Under the pieces are notes generated by a model. That model was not told the DNA's origin, made no database searches, and saw nothing but the letters and a program-made list of their open reading frames with translations. From the NCBI GenBank assembly GCA_026874595.1, contig CM049316.1, forward strand, positions 64,647,176-64,711,175: 64,000 nt of DNA. The letters are read 5' to 3'. This DNA is from Sipunculus nudus. Taxonomy: Eukaryota; Annelida; Sipuncula; Golfingiida; Sipunculidae. Every line of letters starts with the position of its first letter. The stretch's first letter is position 1. The translations under genes and the position numbers were made by a program. Of this stretch, positions 11,319 through 22,788 are shown in pieces.

Positions 11319-11412
11319 AATGGTAACCTAGGTTCGTGTGATCAGCATTGTTTGTTGTAATCTATGTTTGATTGTTTATCCGGTGTTAAATATGTTATCA
11401 ATGTATTTTAAT

Positions 11413-11532
11413 GAATCCGAGTCTGAGTACTAGTCAGAGTCCAGGTAAGTCGAGTTCCAGTCAAAGTCCGAGTCCTTGAGGTTCGAGTCTTCTTCGAGTC
11501 TGAGTCATTTGGAACCTGGTCGAATTCCGTGT

Positions 11533-11611
<79 letters not shown>

Positions 11612-11929
11612 CAAAAGAAATTTAAAATGGAAATTTGAGATAATCATGTTTATTAGTTTACACATCATCTTCCTTAATTTTTTTTATTAAATTAAGCTCC
11701 CGTTGCAAAACTTAAGCTAATAATTATAAAGTCATATTTTTTCTAATTTTTATATATTCTGTCAGTAGATCGCACATTAATATAAATCTAGGATTATAGT
11801 ATGTGACCTGATTTTTCGATTGCTTAACTCCGAGTCCAAGTCCAAGTCTAGAACCCTCGAGTCCAAGTCCGAGTACGTTAATCCCTCGAAAAGTGGACTA
11901 GGGCCCGGACTCGGGTCCTACATCACTGA
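11413..11929 (+). mobile_element. GAGTCC-rich non-autonomous element, copy 2
   Basis: The left block (11413-11530) and right block (11828-11929) of GAGTCC/AAGTCC words match copy 1, including GAGTCCTTGAGGTTCGAGTC on the left and AAGTGGACTAG with CGGACT on the right. The centre carries a (TA)n expansion at 11535-11609 followed by TTTCAAAAGAAATTTAAAAT, which copy 1 also has in similar form without the microsatellite. The right end is TCCTACATCACTG. Confidence 0.7.
11535..11609. repeat. (TA)n microsatellite
   Basis: About 37 dinucleotide repeats inside the 11.4-kb GAGTCC-rich element. The minus-strand IYIYIY reading frame through it is an artefact. Confidence 0.95.
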
Positions 11930-12325
11930 GATTGGTCCTGCCAAATTTGTCTCTTCCTTTATGTCGACTGTATAATAGATTACTAGCAACACCTCCAGTC
12001 CATTTCCCCAAAAATTAAACACTTTTTCTTTGCCCATTGATCAACCCTTAACAAATTTCATTTCAATTCATGGGAATCTTTTGGAATATTGTTTGAAAAA
12101 TTAATAAAAAAGCAGACGGCATTTAATCCTTCAGCAGCCGCGATTCAGAAAACGACTGTATTCATCATGGTAGTGTATTTTTATAAGAGCAATGACGTCA
12201 TCACGATAAAATCCAATTAAAGGTTAGAAATAATTCACCTGAATTGTTTTCCCCTTTTCATATTTGGCAGCAAATCAAAGTCCTTGAAACGATACAAGTT
12301 ATCTTAAATTGACATCGCTCCCAAC

Positions 12326-12656
12326 AATGCCACCCACACATTTCGTTGTCAATGCATCGTCCCAACAGCTAAAATGAAATGATATCGAAGAATTGGCCAT
12401 AACAAACGAAGAAAGAAATTGCTGGTCGGAATGGAATGTTGTCCGTGTTAAGATTAAAGGAGTGACAATATATTTAACCGATATTGTTCTTAAATTTCAG
12501 TGATATGTGATTACATGCATTTTTTCTTAAATTGCATAGATACCTTTGGTTTGGTTTAAATTTAATTGCCAGGGTTAAATTCCACTAAAATCTTTACTTT
12601 CAGTTAAATCTTTCTGGTTAAATAGAGGTTTCTCTAAAGTTAAGCCATTAAATACA
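12326..12656 (+). repeat. 330-bp dispersed repeat, copy 2
   Basis: Collinear and same-orientation partner of 9303-9640, with scattered substitutions and small indels. It contains no open frame. Confidence 0.85.
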
Positions 12657-12702
12657 AATCCTTAATAATAAGCCTAAGAGGAACAGAAAATGTTTGTATG
12701 CA

Positions 12703-12703
<1 letters not shown>

Positions 12704-12756
<53 letters not shown>
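12704..12756. repeat. (TA)n microsatellite
   Basis: Uninterrupted TA dinucleotides directly after the second 330-bp dispersed repeat. Confidence 0.95.
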
Positions 12757-12757
<1 letters not shown>

Positions 12758-14015
12758 TACCATATTTTATATTTATATATCCTACCTTACTATGACATGT
12801 TATATTTTAACGATGGATGTTTAATTTGTTTGCTTAATATATATGAAGGTAACATCAATTTTATATAAAACTGCCTGCGCACAACTCTAAAGAAAATCAG
12901 AAAAATTTGATGCAGGTACGTATTGGGATGTATAAAAGAGATTGAACGCAAGAAAAACGTTCGATTTTTAATAATGAGGAAACCATTAGGATTCGAGTAA
13001 CATCAATAACCCTGGCATAAAATGTAAAAAAAAAAAAACGATTTAAAACACTGAAGAGACTCGCAAATCAATGAGTGTTGCACTCCTCGGGTTTTAACAT
13101 TGCAGAAGAAATAAAAGTCTATCAAATAAATATGAAAGGATTCAACATTCCACTTTAAGCTATGATAAAAAAATGTTACTTCAGTTGGAAAAACAATTTA
13201 GCTATACACTGAACTATCAGAGAATATATTTTTTTCATTTCTTAACACGAGTTTTTTTCAGGTGTTTTACTTATTCAAAATGGATGGCCCTTGAGGGTCG
13301 TGCACTTGTCATTTGTCATTTTGAGGTACAAAACCTTGTACACTTAGCGCAGCTGAAAATTTAACTAAAGGTAAAGATGTCAATTACATGTCGCGATGGA
13401 AACCAGACAGTTTAAATTCATGTTTGGCAAAAAAAAACCGTAAACCGCTATATTGTTGAGGCTTCCTTATAAAGGGGGATCACAAGGCATCAATCTTCTC
13501 ATAAAAGTTTTAATTAACCCATAATAAATTAACAATGGGCCCTTATGTTTACTTACAACTTGCCACGGAATTGACACGTTTAGACCAACTATTTACGTTC
13601 TATTACTGTAAAATTTATGTGGTTATTGACTGGTACTCTGCGTACATATGATTGCACTATAGATAAATTATGTCCAGAAAGGTTCATATAACGATTTATA
13701 AGCTACATGTTTATCTGCAAGCTGTTAGTAAACACAGTACTAGTATTCCGCAAAATCCTGAAACAGTCTAATGAAGACACGAGGACTATGTTTATTTTGT
13801 ACATTAATTAGAAGACAAGTTTGTAAACATCAGTATGCCTTATTTGTATGCTACGGGTGGGCTACTAATCGGTTTGATTGACTTGTGATAAACTTACGCC
13901 TGAAGTTGGCTAATTAACTGCACAAGCTACGGCAAGCCTTTCCGCCACCAGATTTGAAGAAAATCTTTGATTTAGACATCGGTGTAAAAACAAAATTCTG
14001 TGGATTTCTTCTAGT
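12757..14015. other. Intergenic sequence, no gene seen
   Basis: AT-rich; the short frames at 13173-13364 (+) and 13914-14096 (-) show no family signature. Confidence 0.5.
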
Positions 14016-14016
14016 A

Positions 14017-14275
14017 ATTATCTCCGCCAAGGGGCGGTTGCCGGCTTTGGTTTGTCTGTTTTTTCTTTGTATCTTTATGTTTTCTGTCAGCAACATTACA
14101 CAAAAAAGGTATTAACGGATTTTGATCCAATTTTCAGGATAGCTAGGCAATGATGCAAGGAACAATTGATTAAATTTTTGGGATGATTCAGATCATCCTC
14201 TGGATCCAGGAATTTTTAAATTGATTGCTGGCATTTCTGAGCTGCATTGGCGGAGGTCTGTGCTCTCTGAGTGCT
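14017..14275 (+). mobile_element. CTCCGCCAA-ended small repeat element
   Basis: Inverted ends are CTCCGCCAA at 14022-14030 and TTGGCGGAG at 14247-14255. Inside are GGATTTTGATCCAATTTTCA, GCAAGGAACAATTGATTA and CTGGATCCAGGAATTTTT, and it is followed by GGTCTGTGCTCTCTGAGTGCT. From memory, this closely resembles a very widespread non-autonomous element seen in many aquatic animals, with a CGGATTTTGATGAAATTTTCA core. I cannot confirm that match here. No coding function is evident. Confidence 0.6.
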
Positions 14276-14280
14276 ATTCT

Positions 14281-15905
14281 ACTTGTTAATATTCTTGAAA
14301 TTCCAGTTCTCCTGCACTTTAATCGCGGCTTTGTATATAATTTTTAAGCGGGGTTTATTCACCAGGGCGGACATTGAACAAAGAATTGTAATCAGACAAA
14401 TTAGAGCGATATAGAAAGACTGTAGTGTATAACCGCTGCAGGATGAGTGAAACATCTCCAGCGAATGCCAGAGCGCACAATACTTAAAATTTCGCTTTTA
14501 CATTATCAAATTTCTAGTTAGAGCTCAAATCGCGAATTTGAAACCCCTGCGAATATCAAGCCAACGACAGCAGTCGTCAGTGTCTTATTTCTTCCACAGC
14601 CTTGGTTTTGGTGGATTGATCTCTGCTATGGGAGACAAGCACTAGGTATATAAAGCTATGGACACACTCAACCGTTTTTTTTTAATATACTTTTTAATAT
14701 TTTTTTTTTCGGCAACGAAAACCCAGCAACGTTAATATTTCAACAATAAAAAATATAAATTATATGAAAATTCATTGGAAAAGGCAAAATATAGGATAAG
14801 AGGGTAGAAAAGTAAGATAGAGAACTTTTGCTTAGATACAGGATAATATAATCTAAATTACTCTTACTTTTCATATGGTGTATAAAATAAATTCCAATAC
14901 GTTCCTTTCTGTCTGAGTCTTTGAGTAATAAATTGATCCTAGTATAGCCCTTAACAAGGCAAAGGCAATTTTAATCTAATTAGATTAAAGGTTATCTTCG
15001 CCCTGGAGTCTACGCGATGAACAATTTTGCCGGATTAATGTGTACACCCAAAACACATTGTCGTTGTCGTTGTCGTTGCCGTTACCTAAAAAAAGTAGCA
15101 GGCGCCATGTAAGATCTGACGCTGTGCTACACGCAGACCGTCCATCAATATTCTTGGCACATCTTTCCTGTTTCTTTCATCAGAAATGGAGTAATGTCCG
15201 GTTTGATAAAGTGTACCCTTCTGGTATCCAAATGAAAATTACGTACAGTCTATGAATTGCCCTTAAATTCACATTTAATCATTATTTTGTCAGTAACTGG
15301 AAGTCTTTCATTGTTTGTGCATTGTGCAAGTTCCATTGCGTAGAAAAGAGATTCCTAGAAAGTATATTACGTAGGTGTTTTCTAATATTTTACTTCTTTC
15401 TTTTATATCTTACAAATGGGTATATGTTTTGATTAGATTTGTTGGTAAAGCAATCTAGATCATCTGTGTGGAAAATAAAATATATTCATTCAAAGATATT
15501 TATTCTATTTGATTGAATGGACTTTGTTGCCAAGTTAATACTCCATTAGTCTCTGAAAAGGAGAATGTAGGGGAAGTATTGTCCTTGACCTGGCGAACAT
15601 AACAACTAGCAAAACCGACATGGCCAATTTAATGAATTTTCTTACATTTTCTTCATTTAACTTACTGTTGAGTAATCCCACATGGTTTTCTTTTTGTTAT
15701 TTTTTAACTTTTTTTTGTACATGATGTAACTTATATATATATGTATTTATTTATATATATAATTTATATATAGACCTGCTTCATGGTTCTATAGGGGGTA
15801 ATCCGTATCAGTGACTTTATTGTTTGTTTTTCGTTTGTGTTTACTTTTATCTGTGCATGGTAATAAATATATTTTATCATACACAAGGTATCATAAATAT
15901 ATTAA
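14281..15905. other. Intergenic sequence, no gene seen
   Basis: Contains a short GTTGTC/GTCGTT tandem repeat at about 15060-15083 and AT-rich strings at 15730-15775. No coding exon was recognised. Confidence 0.5.
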
Positions 15906-15908
15906 TTA

Positions 15909-15909
15909 A

Positions 15910-15989
<80 letters not shown>
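15909..15989. repeat. (TA)n microsatellite
   Basis: TA/TG-interrupted dinucleotide tract of about 80 bp. Confidence 0.95.
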
Positions 15990-15991
<2 letters not shown>

Positions 15992-15992
15992 C

Positions 15993-16268
15993 TCTAGTAA
16001 AATTAACTCTAGAAAAACCTATAGAAAAAAAATCAACTCTGACGGTTGTCCCTGACAGTGTCATTGCTTCTTTTATTATTTTTTTTTGTGTCGCTTCACA
16101 TATAGAAACTGTCTGGACATTGAATTCCATCTTGTCGTAGTTCCAACTCTGTATCATGTGCTCACATAAGAACCGCCTCACAACACCTTCATCTGAGGTT
16201 TTCGTTACATGTTTTTGTGCAGGTTTTGGTTTTCTTTTCAAAGGTCCTTGAGTTTGGTCATCTACCAT
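15993..16268 (-). other. Unrecognised minus-strand open frame
   Basis: A frame of about 90 codons begins at an ATG at 16268, opening MVDDQTQGPLKRKPKPAQKH, and runs into the (TA)n tract, where it becomes IYIYIY. Before the microsatellite the composition is protein-like and lysine-rich. I recognise no domain. It could be a stray exon or chance. The neighbouring GA-rich and TA-rich tracts argue against a functional gene. Confidence 0.15.
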
Positions 16269-16275
16269 AGGTTCT

Positions 16276-16560
16276 TAAAACACACGCACAAACAGACAGA
16301 AAGATAGATAGAGAGGGACAAAGAGAGAGAAAACGGGGATGTAGATTGAGAGAGAGACAGAGAGAGAGAAGAGAAAGAGAGACAGAGTGGGAGACAGAGA
16401 AATCGAGAAAGAAACCCACGAAGACAGAGAGATGCAGAGAGAGAGAGAGAGAGGGACGGAGAGAGAGACAGGGAGATAGAGAGCGGGAAGACAAAGAGAA
16501 ACAGAGAGACAGACAGATAGAGAGTCAGAAAGAGTTACAGAAATAGAGACAGGAAGACGG
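16276..16560. repeat. GA-rich purine tract
   Basis: About 285 bp of imperfect AGAGAC/GAGAGA repeats with almost all purines on the plus strand. The frames through it (RERERE on one strand, SLSLSL on the other) are compositional artefacts. Long purine mirror repeats of this kind can adopt triplex DNA. Confidence 0.9.
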
Positions 16561-16775
16561 GACAGACGTTAAGATTTATTTTTCATGTGGTCGAGATATT
16601 GAAAGAATGAATGAGTGGATTAAAAGTGATATCTCACATTGTATAACGGAGCAGAATTTGCGTTGTCTGTGGGCAACACACACAATAAGTATTGCTTTAT
16701 GGCAGAATTTCTTGAATCCAGGAATTCTTCTGTCATATCTCTAGAATTTATGTGATTCCTGGATTTTAATGGGTA

Positions 16776-18323
16776 CCGTATTTCCTTGAACAGACGCCCG
16801 GGCGTTTATTTTTTTCAGACACTGCTTTGACCCGGCGTCTAAACAAGGCCGGCTTCTATTTAAGGCCGGCGTTTATTAAAAAATACGTCATTAGGCTCGT
16901 CAGACAAACTAAAAATAGAACACGTCGAAACAATGAACCCGCCGGTCACTAATCACTGACACATTTGAAAACATCGCCGGTACACGGATTGTGTTTACGA
17001 AATTTCCTTAGATGCCATAGGTATATGGGACACGCGCAATCTCCACAATCACGCACCATAACTGAAATTAACGCAGAATCACAGCGAGAGATTGCAGTTG
17101 TACACAAAAATCTGTCCGCGCGGGCCCTACGAAACCAGGTATCCAGGTGTTTTACGTGGCTGTTCCATTTATTTTACACCGCGTGAACTTGGTAACATTT
17201 TTACGCTCTGAATACGGGGTGGCTCTTCCATTTACTGTTCTCAACGTACAACTGGTAGCATTTGTTCCATCGAAATACGGGGGTTTGGTACTTATCAGCT
17301 TATAACAGCACAGCGTAATTCATTTTCATGACACTTTCCTCTCGTTAAATATTTAACTGATTCAGCTCGAAACAGCGAAATCAAGCGTTTCTGGCCTTGT
17401 ATATACTAAACACGGAGTGGCAATTCCATAAACTGTTCAACGCATATAACTTGTAATATTGATTCCATCAAAATACAGGGGGTTGGTTCTTTATAACGGC
17501 AAAGCGTAGGTCAATTTCATGACACTTTTCTCCCGTTTTTTATCTGATACAGCTTGACACAGCGTATTCAAGCGTTTCCGACCTGGTATATACTGGTATG
17601 TGACATTTACTACCGGGAATATTACTGAATATATAGTTGTGGACAAGAGTACATACTATTTTTAACTTTAAAAATTATATCAGAAGCGTGGCTTTGGTAA
17701 CAGTGGGGACCCATTTAAAAGCGCTAAAAATTAAAGCAAGGAGCGTTATTTGGCTTGACAGTAGCTACAAATTGTACCGCTCGACACCATCATTTGGTGC
17801 CTGCATGCTACAGAAGAAATGTGTGCCAAAACGTATTTGAACAGTTCTGTTCCACCATCCGTGAGGTACAGACTTTCACCGTACCACGTTTTATTGCTTG
17901 TTTCAAGCGGTACTATTTACTATTGCTTGATAGCAGTGATAGTATTAGCCTTCTCACTGCTGACGTATTTGTGTATCGCTTATTGAACGAATCGGGAATA
18001 TATGGTGTCCCTCATGGAAACAAGCATTCACGTAAGATAAAAGAATGATTTATAGAGTAAGAGGAATTAAACATATTATCAATACAACACAAACCGAAAT
18101 TCATACAACAATCTATCGTCACTTTGACCGGTAAATACACCAATTATAATGAAGGGAAAAGACATTTGGTGGCAAACATTGAAACTACTCTGACACAAGG
18201 CCTGTGAACAAGACCGGCGTCTATTTAAGGCCGGCGTTTATTTTTCTGGGACATTGTTTTGCCCCGGCGACTTAATAAGGCAGGCGACTATTTAAGGTCC
18301 GGCGTCTGTTCAAGGAAATACGG
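16776..18323. mobile_element. 1.55-kb element with perfect terminal inverted repeats and TA flanks
   Basis: The left end (16776-16798) and right end (18301-18323) are perfect 23-bp inverted repeats that begin CCGTATTTCCTTGAACAGAC. Each is bordered by TA (16774-16775 and 18324-18325), consistent with the TA target duplication of Tc1/mariner-type elements. GGCCGGCGTTTATT-like words repeat just inside both ends (16850-16875 and 18220-18245). The interior holds a diverged 190-bp tandem duplication (about 17213-17403 and 17408-17595), with TTTCATGACACTTT and CAAGCGTTTC in both halves. Small frames at 16965-17186 and 17637-18048 have no transposase motif that I can see, so it is probably non-autonomous. 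Confidence 0.8.
17213..17595. repeat. Diverged 190-bp tandem duplication inside the 1.55-kb element
   Basis: The two halves share, in order, an ACGG.GTGGC start, a CCATCGAAATAC/CCATCAAAATAC word, TTTCATGACACTTT, a CTCGTT/CCCGTT word, CAAGCGTTTC and a TATATACT end. Confidence 0.65.
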
Positions 18324-18643
18324 TAAATATTAATGAACTGTAGTTAATGCCTGCTTAGAAAAGTTATTATAACGCCACAGTGAAGGAAGAATGCTATTTT
18401 ATCTATATACATATAAGAAAACACGATGTACGATATTGACAAACAAAATTAAACCTATGCCCCCCCCCCCCCACCCAACGATGATATTTAATTAACTAAA
18501 TATGTTGAGGTGGCAGCACAAGCTTTACGATTCGGATCAGTTCTAGTACAAGAAGATGGGCACCCCTTTCTTTTAAATTTTCATCTGCGTGTCGAACTCT
18601 TATTTTCCCGAGCTAAGACAAAAAGGGACCTTATTCTGTTGGG

Positions 18644-19078
18644 AAAATAATAAAAAAATTATATCCACGTTTGACTTACGTGTATTCATGCAGTAGTTAT
18701 TAATAACGAGGCTTGTTTTATTAGGAAAATTTGTCTCTCCGACCGTCATGACGGCTTGAAAGCGGAAACCGCGGTAGCCGAAACAGCTTTGAACTTCAGT
18801 TCTCATCGCCAGGGTTACCACCACAGATTTTGTGTAACATCATATTTTGTTCATCATAATAATAAAATAATAAAAAAATTATATCCACGTTTGACTTACG
18901 TGTATTCATGCAGTAGTTATTAATAACGAGGCTTGTTTTATTAGGAAAATTTGTCTCTCCGACCGTCATGACGGCTTGAAAGCGGAAACCGCGGTAGCCG
19001 AAACAGCTTTGAACTTCAGTTCTCATCGCCAGGGTTACCACCACAGATTTTGTGTAACATCATATTTTGTTCATCATA
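18644..19078. repeat. Exact tandem duplication, 220-bp period
   Basis: 18644-18858 and 18864-19078 appear identical base for base over 215 bp. The same minus-strand frame starting MVVTLAMRTEVQSCFGYRGF is therefore seen twice. The duplicated frame has no recognisable domain. Complete identity implies a very recent duplication, gene conversion or an assembly error. Confidence 0.95.
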
Positions 19079-19213
19079 TAGCAAATAAATCATGACCATT
19101 TAAGCCTCTGATGTCAAATTCTACCACAAGGCAAAAGTTTTGATCCTAGATTAGAATGAGAGTTCTATTATGATTTTTATCATGACTCGCAGGCCCCTAT
19201 CATTTAATTTTAA

Positions 19214-19250
19214 AAAGGCCTGAATGTCATGTTGTCGTGGTCAGGCCTTT
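19214..19250. other. Perfect hairpin
   Basis: AAAGGCCTGA at 19214-19223 pairs perfectly with TCAGGCCTTT at 19241-19250 across a 17-base loop. It sits directly at the left border of a partial GAGTCC-rich element. Confidence 0.6.
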
Positions 19251-19385
19251 GAAGGACTCGAGATGGAGTGGGCCTGATTTCTTGAGTCCTTAGGCTTACT
19301 TCAGAGTCCGAGCCCATGACCCTCGAGTCCAAGTCCGAGCCCATAAAAAGTGGGCTCGAGTCCAGAATCGAGTACTAAATCACTG
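19250..19385 (+). mobile_element. GAGTCC-rich element, partial copy 3 (right end)
   Basis: Contains GGACTCGAGATGGAGTGGGC, TTTCTTGAGTCC, CTCGAGTCCAAGTCCGAG and AAAGTGGGCTCGAGTCC, and ends in ACTAAATCACTG. This aligns with the right halves of the 6.0- and 11.4-kb copies and with 60891-61002. The left half is missing. Confidence 0.65.
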
Positions 19386-19525
19386 CTTGAAACTGGTGAC
19401 TAAATTTAGTTACTAAACTATGATTAGCACGTCCCATGTAGCTCTGAAGTAAGACTTATTGTTGCAGTGAGCAATGTTAATTCCGTGCAATTAGTTAAAC
19501 CAGGTGATGCCTGTTAATGTTAACA

Positions 19526-19528
<3 letters not shown>

Positions 19529-19606
<78 letters not shown>

Positions 19607-19608
19607 AT
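19529..19608. repeat. (CT)n(AC)n compound microsatellite
   Basis: CT repeats at 19529-19582 are followed without a break by AC repeats to about 19608. Confidence 0.95.
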
Positions 19609-20143
19609 ACTCTGACGAAAGGGCATTTGATTTCCCTATTCCTCAAGGGAAAGGTCTCCAAGCTTAATCAATTTTTTTTATATTAGCTACAGCTAATAGA
19701 ACAGTCGTAGTAGAATTCGTGAGTTCAAATGACATTGGAAACGCTCATGCTATGAGTAAACCTCTAAATTTCAGTGCACATTAAATCTCATCATCCAAGT
19801 GGTGTCATTGATCCCGCGGTGCAGAAATATGATTATGTCAGAACTGACCCTGTCCGGTGACGAAGCCGGACAGCTGGCCGCAAAACTAATGGTTCCATTT
19901 ATCAATACGACGGGGCTATGAGAGACAACTAGCTAGGATAAAGGAGTCCTTGATAAGCAATTAGAAATATGGATAATGGACTCGATCTAGATTAAGACCA
20001 AACTGTGTTAGAAGTATTTTGCTCTGAGGAACAAATCCAAGACTGATAATGAATGTGAGAAATGTCCTAAAAACTATAAGCTACACCTCATTCAGAAGTG
20101 AATATTTGTAGCAGTGAAAATGTCATTACATTACATAAACTAC
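19609..20143. other. Intergenic sequence, no gene seen
   Basis: No gene or repeat was recognised. Confidence 0.5.
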
Positions 20144-20566
20144 TGGCTTATGTGGCTCAGGGCTAGAGCACAGGACTGAAATCCGGGAGGTCGTGATTTC
20201 AAATCTCAGCCGAGGAGCGGTGAGATTTTCACGGTCTGCCCTCAACCAGGGTAAACGCTCTGCAGGCTTAATGGGAAGGCTGTGCCCCACAGCAATGTAT
20301 CACTCACAAACGAGTGCGTCTTTTGGGGGTTCCTTGGGGTAATGACCCATCAATGGGGTTGGTTACACTGCCAGGAACCGCTAGTGCGGCAGACACTGGG
20401 CCTAGGTGACACCAGGATACAAAATAATATGATAGGAAGCGAGTGTTACCGCCCTGTTACCTAGTCCCAAACCGAAATGGGACTCTGCAGATGTATTTAC
20501 TTATATTAGGAATCATATAAAAGAGCATTAGAAAATTGAGGCGGTTACCTCCACAGAAAAAAAAAC
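20144..20566 (+). mobile_element. tRNA-derived SINE, copy B
   Basis: This is the best-preserved head of the family. The A box region is TGGCTCAGGGCTAGAGC (20152-20168), and the B-box-like GATTTCAAATCTC lies at about 20194-20206. The body phrases CGCTCTGCAGGCTTAATGGG, ACAAACGAGTGCGTCTTT and GGTGACACCAGGATA match copy A. It ends in GAGGCGGTTACCTCC and an A-rich tail. I did not find a convincing target-site duplication. Confidence 0.87.
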
Positions 20567-21420
20567 ACAGTGCAAATGTTTAGTACAGGAAGGTTTTTAC
20601 ACACAGACATGCAGACAGACGGATGAAGCTGATCCATATATCCCAAGGCGAATGAAGATAATTATAAGATAAACCGGCTACCTCCCACGCAAAATAGATA
20701 ATCGATGTGATCATGAGATACTTAAGATAAACGCCTCCGGCATCGTCGTAACTGATCTTGTGATTTCGCGGGGCTATTGATTATACCTATACCATTCTTT
20801 CCCGAAAAGGATTAAATAATGTTTTTATTTAATTGAAGCACACATTGAGAAACATTCTAAAAGTAGCAAAAACAAGTATACCTAACGTTTAGAGATTAAC
20901 TCTTATGTTCTTACTAAGTTAATGATTTCTGGATTATTTCAAGCCTATGCATTGTGAGCATGAAAAGTAGACCTCTAATCATAACCTATAATGTTATTAT
21001 TTAACAGTTTCCTTACCCTCTTGAAACCAATATTGGTGAAACATCCAAGCTATAGTCCTATATATAAACCACCTTAGTTTGACTTTCTTATGTTATATGG
21101 GAAACATAGTTTAGACTTCTTCTTGTTTTACCCCGGATGGATGGATGTTACATGTATAAATACTTGGACTATGGCGTCGTTTTTCTTTTTGACACGGAGA
21201 AAGTGACAGTCCATGTCCCAGACGGCCACCCTGTACAGTTGCAGTCACTCAGTTTTACGACAGGATTCGCATCCCTCTGTGTATATGTCAGTTTGACTGA
21301 GAAGATGTCCTGGAATATAGGTCAGACCATTTATTCTGAATCTATGTCATAAATTGTCCTGAGTCCATTTGAAATATAACAATGTCTCAGTAATACCACA
21401 ACAGAATGTCTTCATTAATA
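20567..21420. other. Intergenic sequence, no gene seen
   Basis: A 71-codon plus-strand frame at 21137-21352 (including VTVHVPDGHPVQLQSLSF) has fairly protein-like composition. It has no known motif and no clear splice acceptor, so it is not called a gene. Confidence 0.45.
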
Positions 21421-21484
21421 TGTCTGGCTGTCTGCCTGTCTGCCCATGTGTCTCTGTCTGTCTATAACTTTCTCAGTCTGTCTG

Positions 21485-21518
<34 letters not shown>

Positions 21519-21547
21519 TTATTTTCTTTCTTTCTCTCTCTCTACCC

Positions 21548-21600
<53 letters not shown>

Positions 21601-21685
21601 CCTCTCTCTCTCTCTCTCTGTCTCTCTCTCCCTCCGTTTCTCTTTATCTTCCTTTCTTTCTCTCTCTCATTCTATCTTTTTTTCT
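21421..21685. repeat. Long pyrimidine tract (TCTG/TCTC repeats)
   Basis: TCTG-type repeats grade into (TC)n, interrupted by a C run at about 21545-21558. Nearly all bases are pyrimidines on the plus strand. Three overlapping SLSLSL frames are artefacts. Confidence 0.92.
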
Positions 21686-22355
21686 GAGAAGGCCCGGATT
21701 TCTCAAAAGCATCTACCCATTGACATCAATAATTTTTATTACATCGGCCCACCGTTAAGTTCCGTGTGTTCCGGTAGGTCAATCCGCCTCTGCTCTCTTA
21801 TAGGTTCCATTTGAATCTGTTACCAGCTACTTTAGTTCAGCATTGTTAAATGACAGGCCAGCACGACAATTCAAGCCTAACAGAAATTTATAAAACCAGT
21901 TATAATCCGGCTCAAATTACAATGGCCATTACCAGGGAAAACCTTACTACTCGTGAAAACCAAATCAATTATAAGCAAGAAAGTCAAAAGATTTCCGCCC
22001 GCATAGTGGCACGAAACTAAATATGTTCCGCTGTAGAATTTGCTTTGGTTTCTCATACATATATTTATTTATAAGAAAAGTTGGTCCACTTTTTTTCTTT
22101 AATTTCTCTTAAATCACGTTGTATATGACACTGTGCTAAGCTAATTTAAAAGTTCTTGCTCCTGCAGTGACCTCCCTTGTATTAGAATAAAAACTTTTTA
22201 ATGTACATATCATTTTCAGTGATTTATGCGTGTTTCATAAATTGCGTGGAGGTTACCACCGCTGCATATAACTTGGCAATCTGGTTATTCAAGCTCCAGC
22301 GCAGGAGTAAAGTCTATTGTACATGTGAATAACGCCTGCTTTTTTTTCAAACGCA
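21686..22355. other. Intergenic sequence, no gene seen
   Basis: Nothing was recognised apart from the end of the pyrimidine-tract frame. Confidence 0.5.
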
Positions 22356-22646
22356 CCGGCTTCTGAGGCTCAAGGGTAGAGACAGGACTCAAAGCCGGGA
22401 GATGTAAGTTCGAATCTCAGCCGAGGCGGTGAGATTTTCACAGTCTGCCACTCGGGGGATGGGCGCTCTGCGGGCTTAATGGGAAGACGCAACGGCCGTG
22501 TCTCACTCACAAATGAGAGCGCCTTTCGGGGGTTCCTTGGTGGTGTGACAGATGCAGGAGTCACCGTGGCTGGTTAACACCAGGACATAGAATAAGAGGA
22601 AGCGGCGATACTGCCCTGTCACATTGTCCGAAACCCGAATTCTGTA

Positions 22647-22742
<96 letters not shown>

Positions 22743-22788
22743 TAGCTAGCATTTAACAAAATGGAGGCGGTTACCTCAATTTTTTTTA
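22356..22788 (+). mobile_element. tRNA-derived SINE, copy C, with (TA)n expansion
   Basis: The head is GAGGCTCAAGGGTAGAG followed by the B-box-like GTAAGTTCGAATCTC (about 22408-22422). Body phrases match copies A and B (GGCGCTCTGCGGGCTTAATG, GGGGGTTCCTTGG, TAACACCAGGACA). A (TA)n tract at 22650-22739 replaces the AT-rich stretch before the end, which is GGAGGCGGTTACCTCAA. Confidence 0.85.
22650..22739. repeat. (TA)n microsatellite inside SINE copy C
   Basis: TA dinucleotides in two blocks separated by a short AT-rich interruption. Confidence 0.95.

Noticed and set aside
11408-11668. Frames rich in IYIYIY at this and other TA tracts
   Set aside because: They are translations of (TA)n microsatellites and have no start context or conserved sequence beyond the tract.
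16258-16546. SLSLSL and RERERE frames, and similar ones at 21406-21814
   Set aside because: They are translations of GA/TC low-complexity tracts.
18600-19044. Duplicated 74/82-codon minus-strand frames as a gene pair
   Set aside because: The identity is due to an exact 220-bp tandem duplication. The peptide has no known domain and the ends differ only where the duplication stops.
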